A stretch of DNA of 64,000 nt, taken from the NCBI RefSeq assembly GCF_903166545.1, contig NZ_CAESCH010000001.1, positions 2,360,001 to 2,424,000 on the forward strand. Reading direction: 5' to 3'. This DNA comes from Metabacillus schmidteae (lineage in GTDB: Bacteria > Bacillota > Bacilli > Bacillales > Bacillaceae). Below the pieces are notes generated by a model. It did no database searches, was not told the DNA's origin, and saw only the letters and a list, made by a program, of their open reading frames with translations. Below are positions 7,940 through 17,900 of this stretch, in pieces (the stretch's first letter is position 1; each line of letters opens with the position of its first letter). Made by a program: the position numbers and the translations under genes.

Positions 7940-9988
7940 GTGATTAATAAATTATTAGAACCGATTTCTGTTTTAAAAGGTGTAGGAAGTGAAACAGCAG
8001 AATTATTGAATGATGTTGGAATCTATACAATACAAGATCTTCTTGAATATTTTCCATATCGTTATGATGATAATAGTTTGCGAGACTTGGAAGATGTAAA
8101 ACATGATGAGCGAGTTACGGTTGAGGGAAGGGTTCATAGTGAGCCTTCTCTTACCTTTTTTGGAAAAAAACGTTCTCGATTAACGTTTCGCTTGCTTGTA
8201 GGACGGTACTTACTATCAGTTGTTTGTTTTAATCGCCCTTACTTTAAAAATAAACTAACTATTGATTCGACTGTCACAGTAACTGGAAAATGGGACAAGC
8301 ATAGGCAAACGATTACAGTGCAACAATTAACGTTCGGTCCTAAGCAGGAACTGTCAGGAATAGAACCTGTTTACTCTGTAAAGGGTAAATTAACAGTAAA
8401 AGGAATGAGAAAATTTGTTTCGCTTGCATTAACAAATTATTTAAATGATGTTGAGGAAATCCTCCCAAATGAACTACTGCAAAAATATAAGTTGATAACC
8501 AGAAGAAAAGCCCTTCATACGATTCATATACCTGAAGAAAAAGAAGATTTAAAATCAGCTCGAAGGCGTTTTGTGTATGAAGAATTCTTATTATTTCAAC
8601 TTAAAATGCAAGCTTTGAGAAAAGTACAGCGAGAACAATCAAAAGGCATTGTACATGAATACTCGAAGGAGAAACACAATAAATTTATTGATTCATTACC
8701 TTTTCCTCTTACAAATGCTCAATCAAGAGTAGTAAATGAAATTTTACAGGATATGTCGTCTCCCTATCGCATGAATCGATTATTACAGGGAGATGTTGGA
8801 TCTGGAAAAACAGTTGTAGCTGCTATTGCTTTTTATGCAGTGGTATTATCCGGATATCAAGGGGCACTCATGGTTCCGACCGAAATTTTAGCGGAGCAAC
8901 ATGCCGATTCTCTTTATAAACTTTTTGAGCCGTTCAATGTGAAGGTTGCATTGCTGACAAGTTCAGTTAAGGGGAAAAAGAGAAGAGAATTGTTGGAAAA
9001 AGTAGGAGACAATGAGATTCAACTATTAATTGGTACTCATGCTTTAATACAAGATGAAATAAAGTTTCATAATCTTGGCCTTGTCATTACGGATGAGCAA
9101 CATCGCTTTGGCGTAGAACAAAGACGATTGCTTCGTGAAAAGGGAGAGCATACAGATGTATTGTTTATGACTGCCACACCAATTCCTAGAACATTAGCTA
9201 TAACAGCATTTGGTGAAATGGATGTATCGATCATCGATGAACTTCCTGCTGGAAGAAAGGCTATTGAAACATACTGGGTGAAACCAAATATGCTCGAGCG
9301 AATTCTTGTATTCATTGAAAAGGAATTATCAAAAGGGCGCCAGGCTTATGTTATTTGCCCATTGATTGAGGAATCTGATAAGTTAGATGTCCAAAATGCT
9401 CTTGATGTTCACAGTATGTTGACCTCTTACTACAAAGGGAGATTTCGGATCGGACTTATGCATGGAAGACTCTCATCTGATGAAAAAGACACTGTCATGA
9501 GAAGCTTTAGTCAAAATGATATTCATGTCTTGGTTTCTACTACCGTTGTAGAAGTTGGTGTTAATGTTCCAAATGCTACAACAATGGTTATTTATGATGC
9601 AGAACGATTTGGACTTTCTCAACTTCACCAATTAAGAGGTAGGGTTGGCCGAGGTAGCGCGCAATCATATTGTATTTTACTTGCTGATCCTAAATCAGAA
9701 ACAGGTAAAGAACGAATGAAGATCATGACAGAGACAAATGATGGATTTGTCCTCTCAGAACGTGATCTGGAGCTAAGAGGGCCAGGAGACTTCTTCGGAA
9801 AAAAACAAAGTGGAATGCCAATTTTTAAGGTAGCAGATATGGTACATGATTATCGTGCATTAGAAGTAGCGAGGCAAGATGCAGTGGAACTTATACAATC
9901 AAATGCTTTTTGGGAAGAAGAAAAATATGAACCATTAAGAGAATACTTATATCAATCAGGCATTCTTGAGGGTGAAAAGCTGGATTGA
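7940..9988 (+). CDS. recG: ATP-dependent DNA helicase RecG
   Basis: Branch-migration helicase that remodels stalled replication forks and Holliday junctions. It has an N-terminal helix-hairpin region (ISVLKGVGSETAELL), a wedge OB fold at about 60-150, Walker A GDVGSGKT (284-291), DEQH box (385-388), motif III TATPIPRTL, and the C-terminal QLRGRVGRG motif. The length of 682 equals that of B. subtilis RecG. The start is GTG 7940, only 2 bases after sdaAA, with no clear ribosome binding site, so translation is probably coupled to sdaAA. Confidence 0.97.
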   Translation: MINKLLEPISVLKGVGSETAELLNDVGIYTIQDLLEYFPYRYDDNSLRDLEDVKHDERVTVEGRVHSEPSLTFFGKKRSRLTFRLLVGRYLLSVVCFNRPYFKNKLTIDSTVTVTGKWDKHRQTITVQQLTFGPKQELSGIEPVYSVKGKLTVKGMRKFVSLALTNYLNDVEEILPNELLQKYKLITRRKALHTIHIPEEKEDLKSARRRFVYEEFLLFQLKMQALRKVQREQSKGIVHEYSKEKHNKFIDSLPFPLTNAQSRVVNEILQDMSSPYRMNRLLQGDVGSGKTVVAAIAFYAVVLSGYQGALMVPTEILAEQHADSLYKLFEPFNVKVALLTSSVKGKKRRELLEKVGDNEIQLLIGTHALIQDEIKFHNLGLVITDEQHRFGVEQRRLLREKGEHTDVLFMTATPIPRTLAITAFGEMDVSIIDELPAGRKAIETYWVKPNMLERILVFIEKELSKGRQAYVICPLIEESDKLDVQNALDVHSMLTSYYKGRFRIGLMHGRLSSDEKDTVMRSFSQNDIHVLVSTTVVEVGVNVPNATTMVIYDAERFGLSQLHQLRGRVGRGSAQSYCILLADPKSETGKERMKIMTETNDGFVLSERDLELRGPGDFFGKKQSGMPIFKVADMVHDYRALEVARQDAVELIQSNAFWEEEKYEPLREYLYQSGILEGEKLD

Positions 9989-10022
9989 TCTTGTCATCTA
10001 ATAATAATAAAATATTTTCTAA

Positions 10023-10060
10023 GAAAACAGATAGCAATTCAGTTGCAATCTGTTTTCTTT
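10023..10060 (+). terminator. Intrinsic terminator after recG, overlapping the fapR promoter
   Basis: Stem GAAAACAGAT (10023-10032) with ATCTGTTTTC (10048-10057), extended by GCAA/TTGC across an A-A mismatch, then CTTT. Its right arm contains the -35 box of the fapR promoter, so terminator and promoter share DNA. Confidence 0.65.
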
Positions 10061-10093
10061 ATATATATACTACTATTAGTACCTAGTCTTAAT
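10043..10093 (+). promoter_or_regulatory. fapR operon promoter with FapR operator
   Basis: -35 TTGCAA (10043-10048), 17-bp spacer, -10 TATACT (10066-10071). The imperfect palindrome TTAGTACCTAGTCTTAAT (10076-10093) covers the expected transcription start and closely resembles the FapR operator of the B. subtilis fapR promoter as I recall it. FapR bound here would block initiation; malonyl-CoA releases it. The regulation is inferred from site similarity. Confidence 0.82.
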
Positions 10094-10117
10094 AGTTCGG
10101 ACGGTGTCATTAATATC

Positions 10118-10690
10118 ATGAGAAAAAATAAAAAAGAGAGACAGCTTTTATTACAGGAGACAATTGCAAACACACCATTCATAACCGATGAAGAACTAGC
10201 TGAGAAGTTTCAAGTTAGTATTCAAACGATACGCTTGGATAGGTTGGAATTATCCATTCCTGAATTAAGGGAACGAATAAAACACGTAGCTGAAAAGAAA
10301 CTAGATGATGAAGTGAAGGCTTTGCCTATAGAAGAAGTAATTGGAGAGATCATAGATTTACAACTGGATGAGTCAGCGATTTCTATATTAGAAATTAAAA
10401 AAGAACATGTTTTTAGTAGAAATCAGATTGCCAGAGGACACCACTTATTTGCACAAGCAAATTCATTGGCAGTTGCGATGATAAATGATGAATTGGCATT
10501 AACAGAAAAGGCAAACATTCATTTTACAAGACAGGTAAAAGAAAATGAGCGTGTCATTGCCAAAGCGAAAAAAGTAAAAAGTGACTCAGAACAAAAACGA
10601 ACAACGGTTGAAGTGAATAGTTTTGTTGGAAGTGAATTAGTTTTTTCTGGTGAGTTTGAAATGTATCGCTCAAATCAAACACAAAGGTAG
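10118..10690 (+). CDS. fapR: Transcription factor FapR, regulator of fatty acid and phospholipid synthesis
   Basis: Repressor of the fatty-acid and phospholipid genes, released by malonyl-CoA. The start is ATG 10118 ([13 protein letters not shown]), giving 190 residues against 188 in B. subtilis; earlier TTG-started frames run through the operator. A DeoR-like helix-turn-helix spans 23-43 ([21 protein letters not shown]), a linker helix follows, and a hot-dog fold effector domain (about 70-185) holds the ligand-binding segment around R106 ([16 protein letters not shown]). It is the first gene of fapR-plsX-fabD-fabG. No strong GGAGG precedes the start. Confidence 0.97.
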   Translation: MRKNKKERQLLLQETIANTPFITDEELAEKFQVSIQTIRLDRLELSIPELRERIKHVAEKKLDDEVKALPIEEVIGEIIDLQLDESAISILEIKKEHVFSRNQIARGHHLFAQANSLAVAMINDELALTEKANIHFTRQVKENERVIAKAKKVKSDSEQKRTTVEVNSFVGSELVFSGEFEMYRSNQTQR

Positions 10691-10698
10691 GTTACATA

Positions 10699-11679
10699 AT
10701 GAAGCTAGCGATCGATGCAATGGGTGGAGATCATGCACCACAAGCAATAGTTGAAGGTGTCATGAAAGCTATAGCTGTATTTCCAGATCTGGAGGTCACG
10801 CTCATTGGTCAAGAACATAAAATAAAAACATATTTATCAGATTCTACAAGAATCAATATTATACATACTGATGAAATTATTGAAGGAACAGACGAACCTG
10901 TTCGTGCAGTTCGACGAAAAAAAAATGCATCGTTGGTCTTAACAGCTAATGAAGTCAAAGAAGGAAGGGCAGATGGGTGTATATCAGCAGGTAACACAGG
11001 CGCTCTCATGACAGCGGGATTGTTAGTTGTGGGCAGAATTGAAGGTATTGAAAGGCCTGCATTATCGCCAACCTTGCCAACCTTGGATGGTAAAGGATTT
11101 GTGTTTTTAGATGTGGGAGCTAATGTCGATGCTAAACCAGAGCACTTACTTCAATATGCTATTATGGGATCGGTATATGCTGAAAAAGTTAGAGGAATTA
11201 AACATCCCCGAGTAGGATTATTAAATGTCGGTACAGAAGATAAAAAAGGGAATGACTTAACAAAGCAAACCTTTGATCTGTTAAAAGAAGCAAATCTTAA
11301 TTTTATTGGAAATATTGAATCACGAGATTTAATGGAATCTGTGGCAGATGTTGTTGTAACAGATGGGTTTACAGGAAATATTGCCCTCAAAACGATTGAA
11401 GGGACAGCTCTTTCTGTCTTCTCAATGTTGAAGTCTGCTTTAACAAGTAATTTTACATCAAAGCTTGCTGCAGGAATATTAAAACCACAATTGAAAACAA
11501 TTAAACAACAAATGGATTATTCAGAGTATGGTGGTGCTGCTTTATTTGGATTAAAAGCTCCTGTAATAAAAGCTCACGGATCATCTGATGCTAATGCGAT
11601 ATATAATGCTATCCGTCAGACAAGAGAGATGGTAACAAATGATGTATCAGGCACAATTCTTTCTTCTATTAAGGGATAG
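10699..11679 (+). CDS. plsX: Phosphate acyltransferase PlsX
   Basis: Converts acyl-ACP to acyl-phosphate, the donor used by PlsY to start phospholipid synthesis. It opens with [14 protein letters not shown], the family hallmark, and keeps [12 protein letters not shown] (95-106) and [17 protein letters not shown] (219-235). The length of 326 is normal. The start is 8 bases after the fapR stop. Known FapR-regulated gene in Bacillus. Together with FakA (same window), it allows both de novo and exogenous acyl chains to enter phosphatidate synthesis. Confidence 0.97.
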   Translation: MKLAIDAMGGDHAPQAIVEGVMKAIAVFPDLEVTLIGQEHKIKTYLSDSTRINIIHTDEIIEGTDEPVRAVRRKKNASLVLTANEVKEGRADGCISAGNTGALMTAGLLVVGRIEGIERPALSPTLPTLDGKGFVFLDVGANVDAKPEHLLQYAIMGSVYAEKVRGIKHPRVGLLNVGTEDKKGNDLTKQTFDLLKEANLNFIGNIESRDLMESVADVVVTDGFTGNIALKTIEGTALSVFSMLKSALTSNFTSKLAAGILKPQLKTIKQQMDYSEYGGAALFGLKAPVIKAHGSSDANAIYNAIRQTREMVTNDVSGTILSSIKG

Positions 11680-11697
11680 GAAACGGAGGAACATAAG

Positions 11698-12642
11698 ATG
11701 ACTAAAATTGGATTTTTATTTCCCGGTCAAGGCTCACAAGTTGTTGGCATGGGAAAGGACTTCTATCAAGATATTGTTGAGTCAAAAGAAATTTTTGAAA
11801 AAGCGGACAAAAAATTAGGACAAGAATTAAAGGACCTTATTTTTGAAGGACCACAAGATACACTAACATTGACTTATAATGCCCAACCGGCTTTATTAAC
11901 AACAAGCATGGCCATATTAGAATATGTTAAGAAATTCAATATCCAGGCAGATTTTGTTGCAGGTCATAGCTTAGGGGAATACTCTGCTCTGGTTGCTGCT
12001 GGTGTATTGAGTTTTGAAGATGCTGTTTACGCAGTGAAAAAACGCGGGGAATATATGGATGAGGCGGTACCTGCAGGACAGGGCGCAATGTCAGCCATTT
12101 TAGGTATGACTGCAGAGGAATTAGAAAAGATCACAACAGACGTGACTGAAAATGGTGATTCTGTACAATTAGCGAATTTAAACTGTCCTGGACAAATCGT
12201 TATTTCCGGAACAGCTGCAGGGGTTGAAAAGGCATCCGCATTAGCAAAAGAAAATGGTGCAAAACGAGCAATTCCATTAGTTGTTAGTGGTCCTTTTCAT
12301 TCTCAATTAATGAAGCCTGCTGCTGAAAACTTTGATCAGGTATTATCTGAATTAAGCTTTAATGATGCTTCCATCCCGGTTATTGCTAATGTAACAGCTC
12401 AACCGGTAGTTAGTCACGAAGAAATTAAGGCTTTATTAGTCAAACAGTTATTCTCACCTGTAAGATGGGAAGAATCAGTAAGAACAATGATTCAAAATGG
12501 CGTGACAACATTTGTAGAAATCGGTCCTGGTAAAGTATTAACGGGATTAGTGAAAAAAATAGATCGTTCTGTAACAGTTTATAATATCTTCGATCTTGAA
12601 TCTTTAAATGTAACTGTAGACAAACTGAAGGGGGAAGCCTAA
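11698..12642 (+). CDS. fabD: Malonyl-CoA:ACP S-malonyltransferase
   Basis: Loads malonyl groups onto acyl carrier protein. The oxyanion glutamine is Q11 (FPGQGSQ), the nucleophile S91 lies in [10 protein letters not shown]116 binds the malonyl carboxylate, and the catalytic histidine is H201 (SGPFHSQLM). The length is 314 residues. The ribosome binding site is CGGAGG. The stop codon TAA shares one base with the fabG ATG. Confidence 0.97.
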   Translation: MTKIGFLFPGQGSQVVGMGKDFYQDIVESKEIFEKADKKLGQELKDLIFEGPQDTLTLTYNAQPALLTTSMAILEYVKKFNIQADFVAGHSLGEYSALVAAGVLSFEDAVYAVKKRGEYMDEAVPAGQGAMSAILGMTAEELEKITTDVTENGDSVQLANLNCPGQIVISGTAAGVEKASALAKENGAKRAIPLVVSGPFHSQLMKPAAENFDQVLSELSFNDASIPVIANVTAQPVVSHEEIKALLVKQLFSPVRWEESVRTMIQNGVTTFVEIGPGKVLTGLVKKIDRSVTVYNIFDLESLNVTVDKLKGEA

Positions 12643-13382
12643 TGCTAAACAATAAGGTTGCTTTAGTTACTGGAGCATCGCGTGGAATTGGAAAAGCAAT
12701 CGCTTTAGACCTTGCAAAGAATGGAGCTCGTGTTGCTGTTAACTATGCAGGAAATGAAGCGAAAGCAAACGAAGTAGTGGATGAAATCAAAGCGAGTGGT
12801 GGACAAGCTATCGCAATTAAAGCAGACGTATCTAATAGTGAAGATGTTCAGCAAATGATAAAAGAAGTGATTAAGGAATTTGGTCAATTAGATATTCTTG
12901 TAAATAATGCAGGAATTACAAGAGATAACCTTCTCATGCGAATGAAAGATACGGAATGGGATGAAGTTATCGATACAAATTTAAAAGGTGTATTTCTTTG
13001 TACAAAAGCTGTTACAAGACAGATGATGAAGCAAAGAAATGGACGAATTATTAATATAACTTCTGTTGTTGGTGTGAGTGGAAATCCTGGTCAAGCAAAT
13101 TATGTAGCAGCTAAAGCGGGAGTTATTGGGTTAACAAAAACAACAGCAAAGGAATTAGCATCAAGAAATATTACGGTAAATGCTGTTGCTCCTGGTTTTA
13201 TAACCACAGACATGACAGATGAGCTAAATGACGAAATTAAAGCAGATTTACTTAAACAAATTCCGTTAGCCACTTTGGGAGAACCAAGTGATATAGCTAA
13301 TGCAGTAACTTTCCTCGCTTCTGAGAAAAGCAAATATATCACAGGACAAACACTGCATATTAACGGTGGTATGGTAATGTGA
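12642..13382 (+). CDS. fabG: 3-oxoacyl-ACP reductase FabG
   Basis: NADPH-dependent reduction of beta-ketoacyl-ACP in fatty acid elongation. Short-chain dehydrogenase with the cofactor motif TGASRGIG (10-17), the NNAG motif (88-91) and the catalytic set N113, S141, Y154 and K158 (NYVAAKAG). The length of 246 is typical. The ATG overlaps the fabD stop by one base (TAATG); the GGGGGAAG within the end of fabD serves as ribosome binding site. Confidence 0.97.
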   Translation: MLNNKVALVTGASRGIGKAIALDLAKNGARVAVNYAGNEAKANEVVDEIKASGGQAIAIKADVSNSEDVQQMIKEVIKEFGQLDILVNNAGITRDNLLMRMKDTEWDEVIDTNLKGVFLCTKAVTRQMMKQRNGRIINITSVVGVSGNPGQANYVAAKAGVIGLTKTTAKELASRNITVNAVAPGFITTDMTDELNDEIKADLLKQIPLATLGEPSDIANAVTFLASEKSKYITGQTLHINGGMVM

Positions 13383-13455
13383 TTTTTTTCTGAGACTTGT
13401 ATTTCCTTGAACTTAAAAAGGAAAACTAGTGAAGAAAAGGATTTTTAAAGAAAAT

Positions 13456-13497
13456 ACTAGAATCAAACTAGTTTTTCATAATAAAATCATCTATAAT
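13456..13497 (+). promoter_or_regulatory. Short hairpin with T run, then -10 box before acpA
   Basis: An ACTAG (13456-13460)/CTAGT (13468-13472) hairpin followed by TTTTT could attenuate read-through from fabG. A perfect TATAAT at 13492-13497 lies 23 bases before acpA, but I see no good -35 in front of it. Acp genes often have an extra promoter for higher expression. Confidence 0.4.
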
Positions 13498-13519
13498 ACT
13501 TGAGGGGAGGTGAAGGAAA

Positions 13520-13753
13520 ATGGCAGAAGTATTAGAACGTGTAACAAAGATTATCGTTGACCGTTTAGGTGTTGATGAAGCTGAAGTAAAATTAGAGTCT
13601 TCATTTAAAGATGATCTTGGAGCAGATTCCCTTGATGTAGTTGAGCTTGTTATGGAACTTGAAGATGAGTTCGATATGGAAATTTCTGACGAAGATGCAG
13701 AAAAAATCGGTACAGTGGGTGACGCTGTTAACTACATAAATAGCAAACAGTAA
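13520..13753 (+). CDS. acpA: Acyl carrier protein
   Basis: A 77-residue acidic four-helix protein that carries growing acyl chains on a 4'-phosphopantetheine arm. The attachment serine is S37 in [15 protein letters not shown] strong AGGGGAGGTG ribosome binding site precedes the ATG. It is separated from fabG by 137 bases with its own likely promoter and is followed by a strong terminator. Confidence 0.98.
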   Translation: MAEVLERVTKIIVDRLGVDEAEVKLESSFKDDLGADSLDVVELVMELEDEFDMEISDEDAEKIGTVGDAVNYINSKQ

Positions 13754-13763
13754 TGTTGCTGAT

Positions 13764-13792
13764 AAAGTCCCGTATATATTACGGGACTTTCC
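13764..13792 (+). terminator. Intrinsic terminator after acpA
   Basis: Perfect 11-bp stem AAAGTCCCGTA (13764-13774)/TACGGGACTTT (13780-13790), loop of 5. The T run is contained in the right arm. Confidence 0.8.
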
Positions 13793-13895
13793 ACCTTTTA
13801 TTTAGCCATTTTAAGTTTTTTTGCTAGTGTTGGCCTTCTATGCTTTATACTTAGCATATTGTATACTAGAGGTAAACAAATGCTTTGGTCTAAGC

Positions 13896-13947
13896 CACTT
13901 CATAATTCAAGGGAACACTAAAAACAATTACCTTCAATTATGAAGTG
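13896..13947 (+). promoter_or_regulatory. rnc: Long stem-loop in the rnc leader
   Basis: Perfect 12-bp inverted repeat CACTTCATAATT (13896-13907)/AATTATGAAGTG (13936-13947), continued after a C-C mismatch by AAGG (13909-13912)/CCTT (13931-13934), with an 18-base loop. There is no T run after it, so it is not a terminator. It ends 57 bases before the start codon of the RNase III gene, where a double-stranded RNA target would allow autoregulation (inference). Confidence 0.65.
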
Positions 13948-14004
13948 TCTTATACTAGGTTAAACATGGAGTTGCTTTCGCATTTAAATTGGAGGTACCA
14001 AGTT

Positions 14005-14748
14005 ATGGCAAGACATATAAATTATAAAGAGAGACGCTCTTTTGCAAAAAAAGCTGAAGAGTTCAAAAAATTCCAAGTGAATATTGGTCATACATTTGCG
14101 AACGAAAAGCTCTTGTACCAAGCTTTTACTCATTCATCATATGTTAATGAACACCGAAAAAAACCGTATGAAGACAATGAGAGATTAGAATTTCTAGGTG
14201 ACGCAGTTCTTGAATTAACAATTTCTCAATACCTCTACAAGAAATATCCAATGATGAGTGAAGGGGAATTAACAAAATTACGTGCTGCTATCGTATGTGA
14301 GCCTTCACTTGTAGGCTTCGCTAATTCTCTTTCATTTGGTAGTTTGGTGTTATTAGGTAAAGGTGAGGAAATGACGGGTGGACGAACTCGACCTGCATTA
14401 CTTGCGGATGTATTCGAAGCCTTCATTGGGGCGCTATATTTAGATCAAGGTCTTGAGGCTGTTGTACAATTTTTAAATAAGTTTGTCATTCCGAAAGTTG
14501 ATGAAGGTGCCTTTTCACATGTAATGGATTTCAAGAGTCAGCTCCAAGAACTTGTACAAAGAGATACAAAGGGGATTTTGGAATATAAAATCCTTCAAGA
14601 AAAAGGACCCGCACATAATCGTGAATTTATCTCAACTGTTTCTTTGGATGGTGAGGTATATGGTACTGGTAGTGGCAAGTCGAAGAAAGAAGCGGAGCAG
14701 CATGCTGCCCAAGAAGCGCTTTCGAAGCTGCAGCAAATAAATAAATAG
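14005..14748 (+). CDS. rnc: Ribonuclease III
   Basis: Cleaves double-stranded RNA in rRNA precursors, the SRP RNA precursor and some mRNAs. The start is ATG 14005 ([15 protein letters not shown]), preceded by GGAGG at 13991-13995; upstream in-frame starts lack this. The signature NERLEFLGD is at 58-66, the catalytic acidic residues are E62, D66, D135 and E138, and a dsRNA-binding domain covers about 174-245 ([10 protein letters not shown] ... [14 protein letters not shown]). The length is 247 residues. It precedes smc and ftsY, as in B. subtilis. Confidence 0.97.
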   Translation: MARHINYKERRSFAKKAEEFKKFQVNIGHTFANEKLLYQAFTHSSYVNEHRKKPYEDNERLEFLGDAVLELTISQYLYKKYPMMSEGELTKLRAAIVCEPSLVGFANSLSFGSLVLLGKGEEMTGGRTRPALLADVFEAFIGALYLDQGLEAVVQFLNKFVIPKVDEGAFSHVMDFKSQLQELVQRDTKGILEYKILQEKGPAHNREFISTVSLDGEVYGTGSGKSKKEAEQHAAQEALSKLQQINK

Positions 14749-14757
14749 ATATTAGTT

Positions 14758-14824
14758 AAAAGGACAGCCGCATGACCGTATGTGAGAAAAAGGCATACGA
14801 AATAAAGGGGTTGTCCTTTTTTAA
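14758..14824 (+). terminator. Branched terminator-like structure between rnc and smc
   Basis: Outer stem AAAAGGACA (14758-14766) with TGTCCTTTT (14812-14820), followed by TT. Inside lies a second stem, CGTATG (14777-14782)/CATACG (14794-14799). The outer stem and T run would terminate transcription, but the 45-base branched interior is unusually large. Confidence 0.6.
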
Positions 14825-14862
14825 GGTTTATCGATTAAAATTATATGTGAATAAAAAAACTA

Positions 14863-14891
14863 TGAGGTATATCGACGAATTATGATAAAAT
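14863..14891 (+). promoter_or_regulatory. Possible smc promoter (extended -10)
   Basis: TGATAAAAT gives an extended -10 with TAAAAT at 14886-14891. The -35 region (TGAGGT at 14863-14868) is weak. It would provide smc-ftsY transcription behind the terminator at 14758-14824. Confidence 0.35.
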
Positions 14892-14987
14892 ATGAAAGAG
14901 TTTGTCATAATTACAATAGATATAATATATAAATTCTATACACAATTGACGATAACAGCTAAAAAAGAATAGGTAAGGGGGATCACA

Positions 14988-17900
14988 ATGTTCCTCAAAC
15001 GTTTGGATATTGTAGGATTCAAGTCCTTTGCTGAAAGAGTCACCGTAGATTTTGTCAAAGGTGTTACCGCAGTAGTTGGACCTAATGGTAGTGGAAAAAG
15101 TAATATAACTGATGGAATTAGATGGGTACTTGGAGAACAGTCGGCCAAATCATTACGCGGAGCAAAAATGGAGGATATCATTTTTGCAGGGAGTGATTCT
15201 AGAAAAAGTTTAAATGTAGCCGAAGTAACCCTTACATTAGATAATGAAGATCATTTTCTTCCGATTGATTATCATGAAGTGAGTGTAACTCGCCGTGTAT
15301 ACCGGTCTGGAGAAAGTGAGTTTTTCATCAATAAACAAAGCTGTCGATTAAAAGATATTGTCGACCTATTTATGGATTCCGGATTAGGAAAAGAAGCATT
15401 CTCGATCATAAGCCAAGGGAAAGTGGAAGAAATTCTAAGCAGTAAATCTGAAGAAAGACGTTCGATATTTGAAGAAGCAGCAGGGGTTTTAAAATATAAA
15501 TCTCGTAAGAAAAAGGCAGAATATAAACTTGCCGAAACACAAGAAAACTTAAATCGTGTAAACGATATTCTATATGAGCTGGAAGGCCAAGTCGAACCCT
15601 TAAAAATACAGGCTTCAATTGCTAAGGATTATCTGGAAAAAAAGGAAGAATTAGAACAGATTGAAGTTGCTTTAACAGTTTTTGAAATTGAAGAACTGCA
15701 TAAAAAGTATGAAAATCTTTCAAAATCTGTAGAAAAAAATAAAGACTTAGAAGGTAAACTGTCAGCCTCTATGCAGAAAAAAGAAGCTGCTGTTGAACAG
15801 ATGAAAGATCATGTGAGTGCATTAGATGACTCAATTGATGAACTTCAACAAGTGCTTTTATTAGCGAGTGAAGAATTAGAAAAGCTGGAAGGCAGAAAAG
15901 AAGTCCTTAAAGAGAGAAAGAAAAATGCACACCTAAATAAAGCTCAATTAGAAAAAACAATTGCTGACTTAACATCACTTACATCTCAATTACGTCATGA
16001 AAAATCAGAGCAGGAAATGCTGCTGGAAGCTTATACAAATGAACTAGAGTTGATAAAAAAGGATTTAACAGAAAAACAAAAGTTGGCACTATCATATGAT
16101 CAAAATATTGAAGAGCTAATTGAAGAGTTAAAAAGTGAATATTTTGAATTGCTTAATGAGCAAGCTACAGCACGTAATGAGATTTCATATTTAAATGAAC
16201 AATTAAATCAGCAAGAAAGAAAAAATGAGAGATTATTAGATTCAAACAAACGTTATGTGGTGGAGCGTTCTGAAATAATTGAAAAAAAATTAAAAATTGA
16301 AGCAAACTATTCACTAGCTGAGAAACAATTAACTGATCAAATAAAAAGTTTCCGAGATACATCAGCAAAACTGGAAAATCTTAAAAACTCATATCAAAAA
16401 AAAGAATCTGCATTATATCAGGCTTATCAATTATTACAACAAACAAGGTCAAGAAAAGAAGTACTAGAATCTATGCAGGAAGACTATGCAGGTTTCTTCC
16501 AAGGAGTTAAAGAAGTACTTAAAGCAAAAGACAAACTGGTAGGAATTCATGGAGCTGTTGCAGAATTAATTACGACTGAAAAAGATTTCGAGACAGCAAT
16601 TGAGATTGCTTTAAGTAGCTCCATGCAACATGTAGTTGTTGAAGATGAAGTCGCTGCAAGAAAAGCAATCCAATTTTTAAAACAAAATTCTTATGGTCGT
16701 GCAACATTCTTACCTCTGTCTGTGATTAAGGAACGTTCAATCAACCAGCATGACTTGAACATGATTCAAAATCACCCGGCTTTTATCGGGATAGCTACAA
16801 ATTTAGTGAAATATGAACCTCAATTTAAATCAATAATCGCTAACTTACTAGGCACTGTCATTGTTACATCAGATCTAAAAGGTGCAAACGATATTGCGAA
16901 GTTAATGAATTATCGATATCGTCTTGTCACTTTACAAGGAGATGTTGTAAATCCAGGGGGGTCAATGACTGGTGGAGCTGTTAAGCAAAAAAACAATTCC
17001 CTATTAAGTCGTCAACGGGAACTCGAACAAATTGTGGAAAAGCTATCGGTAATGGAAGAGAAAACAGAAGAGCTTGAAAACGATGTTAAGGCAACGAAAG
17101 AAAATATCGTAAAACAAGAAAAGCAGTTAGAGGAATTACGCTCAAAAGGTGAAAATCTTAGATTAGAGGAACAAAGAATACGCAGTGAAATTCGTGAGAT
17201 TGAATTAAACGAAAAAAATGTAAATGATCATTTAACAATATATGATTCTGAACGAGAAGCATTTGCTACTGAAAAGGAACGAATAGATCGTCGCAAAAAA
17301 GAGCTTGAGGATAAACTTCAAGAAGTGTCAAAGAATATAGTCGAACTTGACATAAAAATTGAGGAAATGTCTGTGAAGAAAAATACACAGCAAACCTCAA
17401 AGGACGAGCTGCAGGCTGAACTAACAGAATTAAAGGTTATACTAGCTGGTAAACAACAATTATACGAAAATCAAAAAGAAAAAGTAGAAAGAATTCATGC
17501 TGATCTTAATCAAGCTCAACAAAAGCATGACGAGGCAAGTGAGGATTATTCTCTACTTTCAAATGAGATGACATCAAGCTCATCCGGTGAAGAAAAACTT
17601 GAAGAAGCTGCAACAAAAAAACTTCAAGATAAAAATAAAACGATCGAATTAATTGCAAGTAGACGAGACGAACGTCTTCAGTTGCAAGGAAAGCTTGAAT
17701 ATGAAGAAACTGAGCTAAAAGAGATAAAACGTCAGGATAAGCAATTACAAGATATCCTTAAAGATGAGGAAGTAAAGCTAAATCGTCTGGATGTAGAACT
17801 AGATAACCGCTTGAATCATTTACGTGAGGAATATCTCCTAACCTTTGAAGGAGCAAAAGAAAAATTCACTCTTGATATTGAGGTAGATGAAGCTAGGAAA

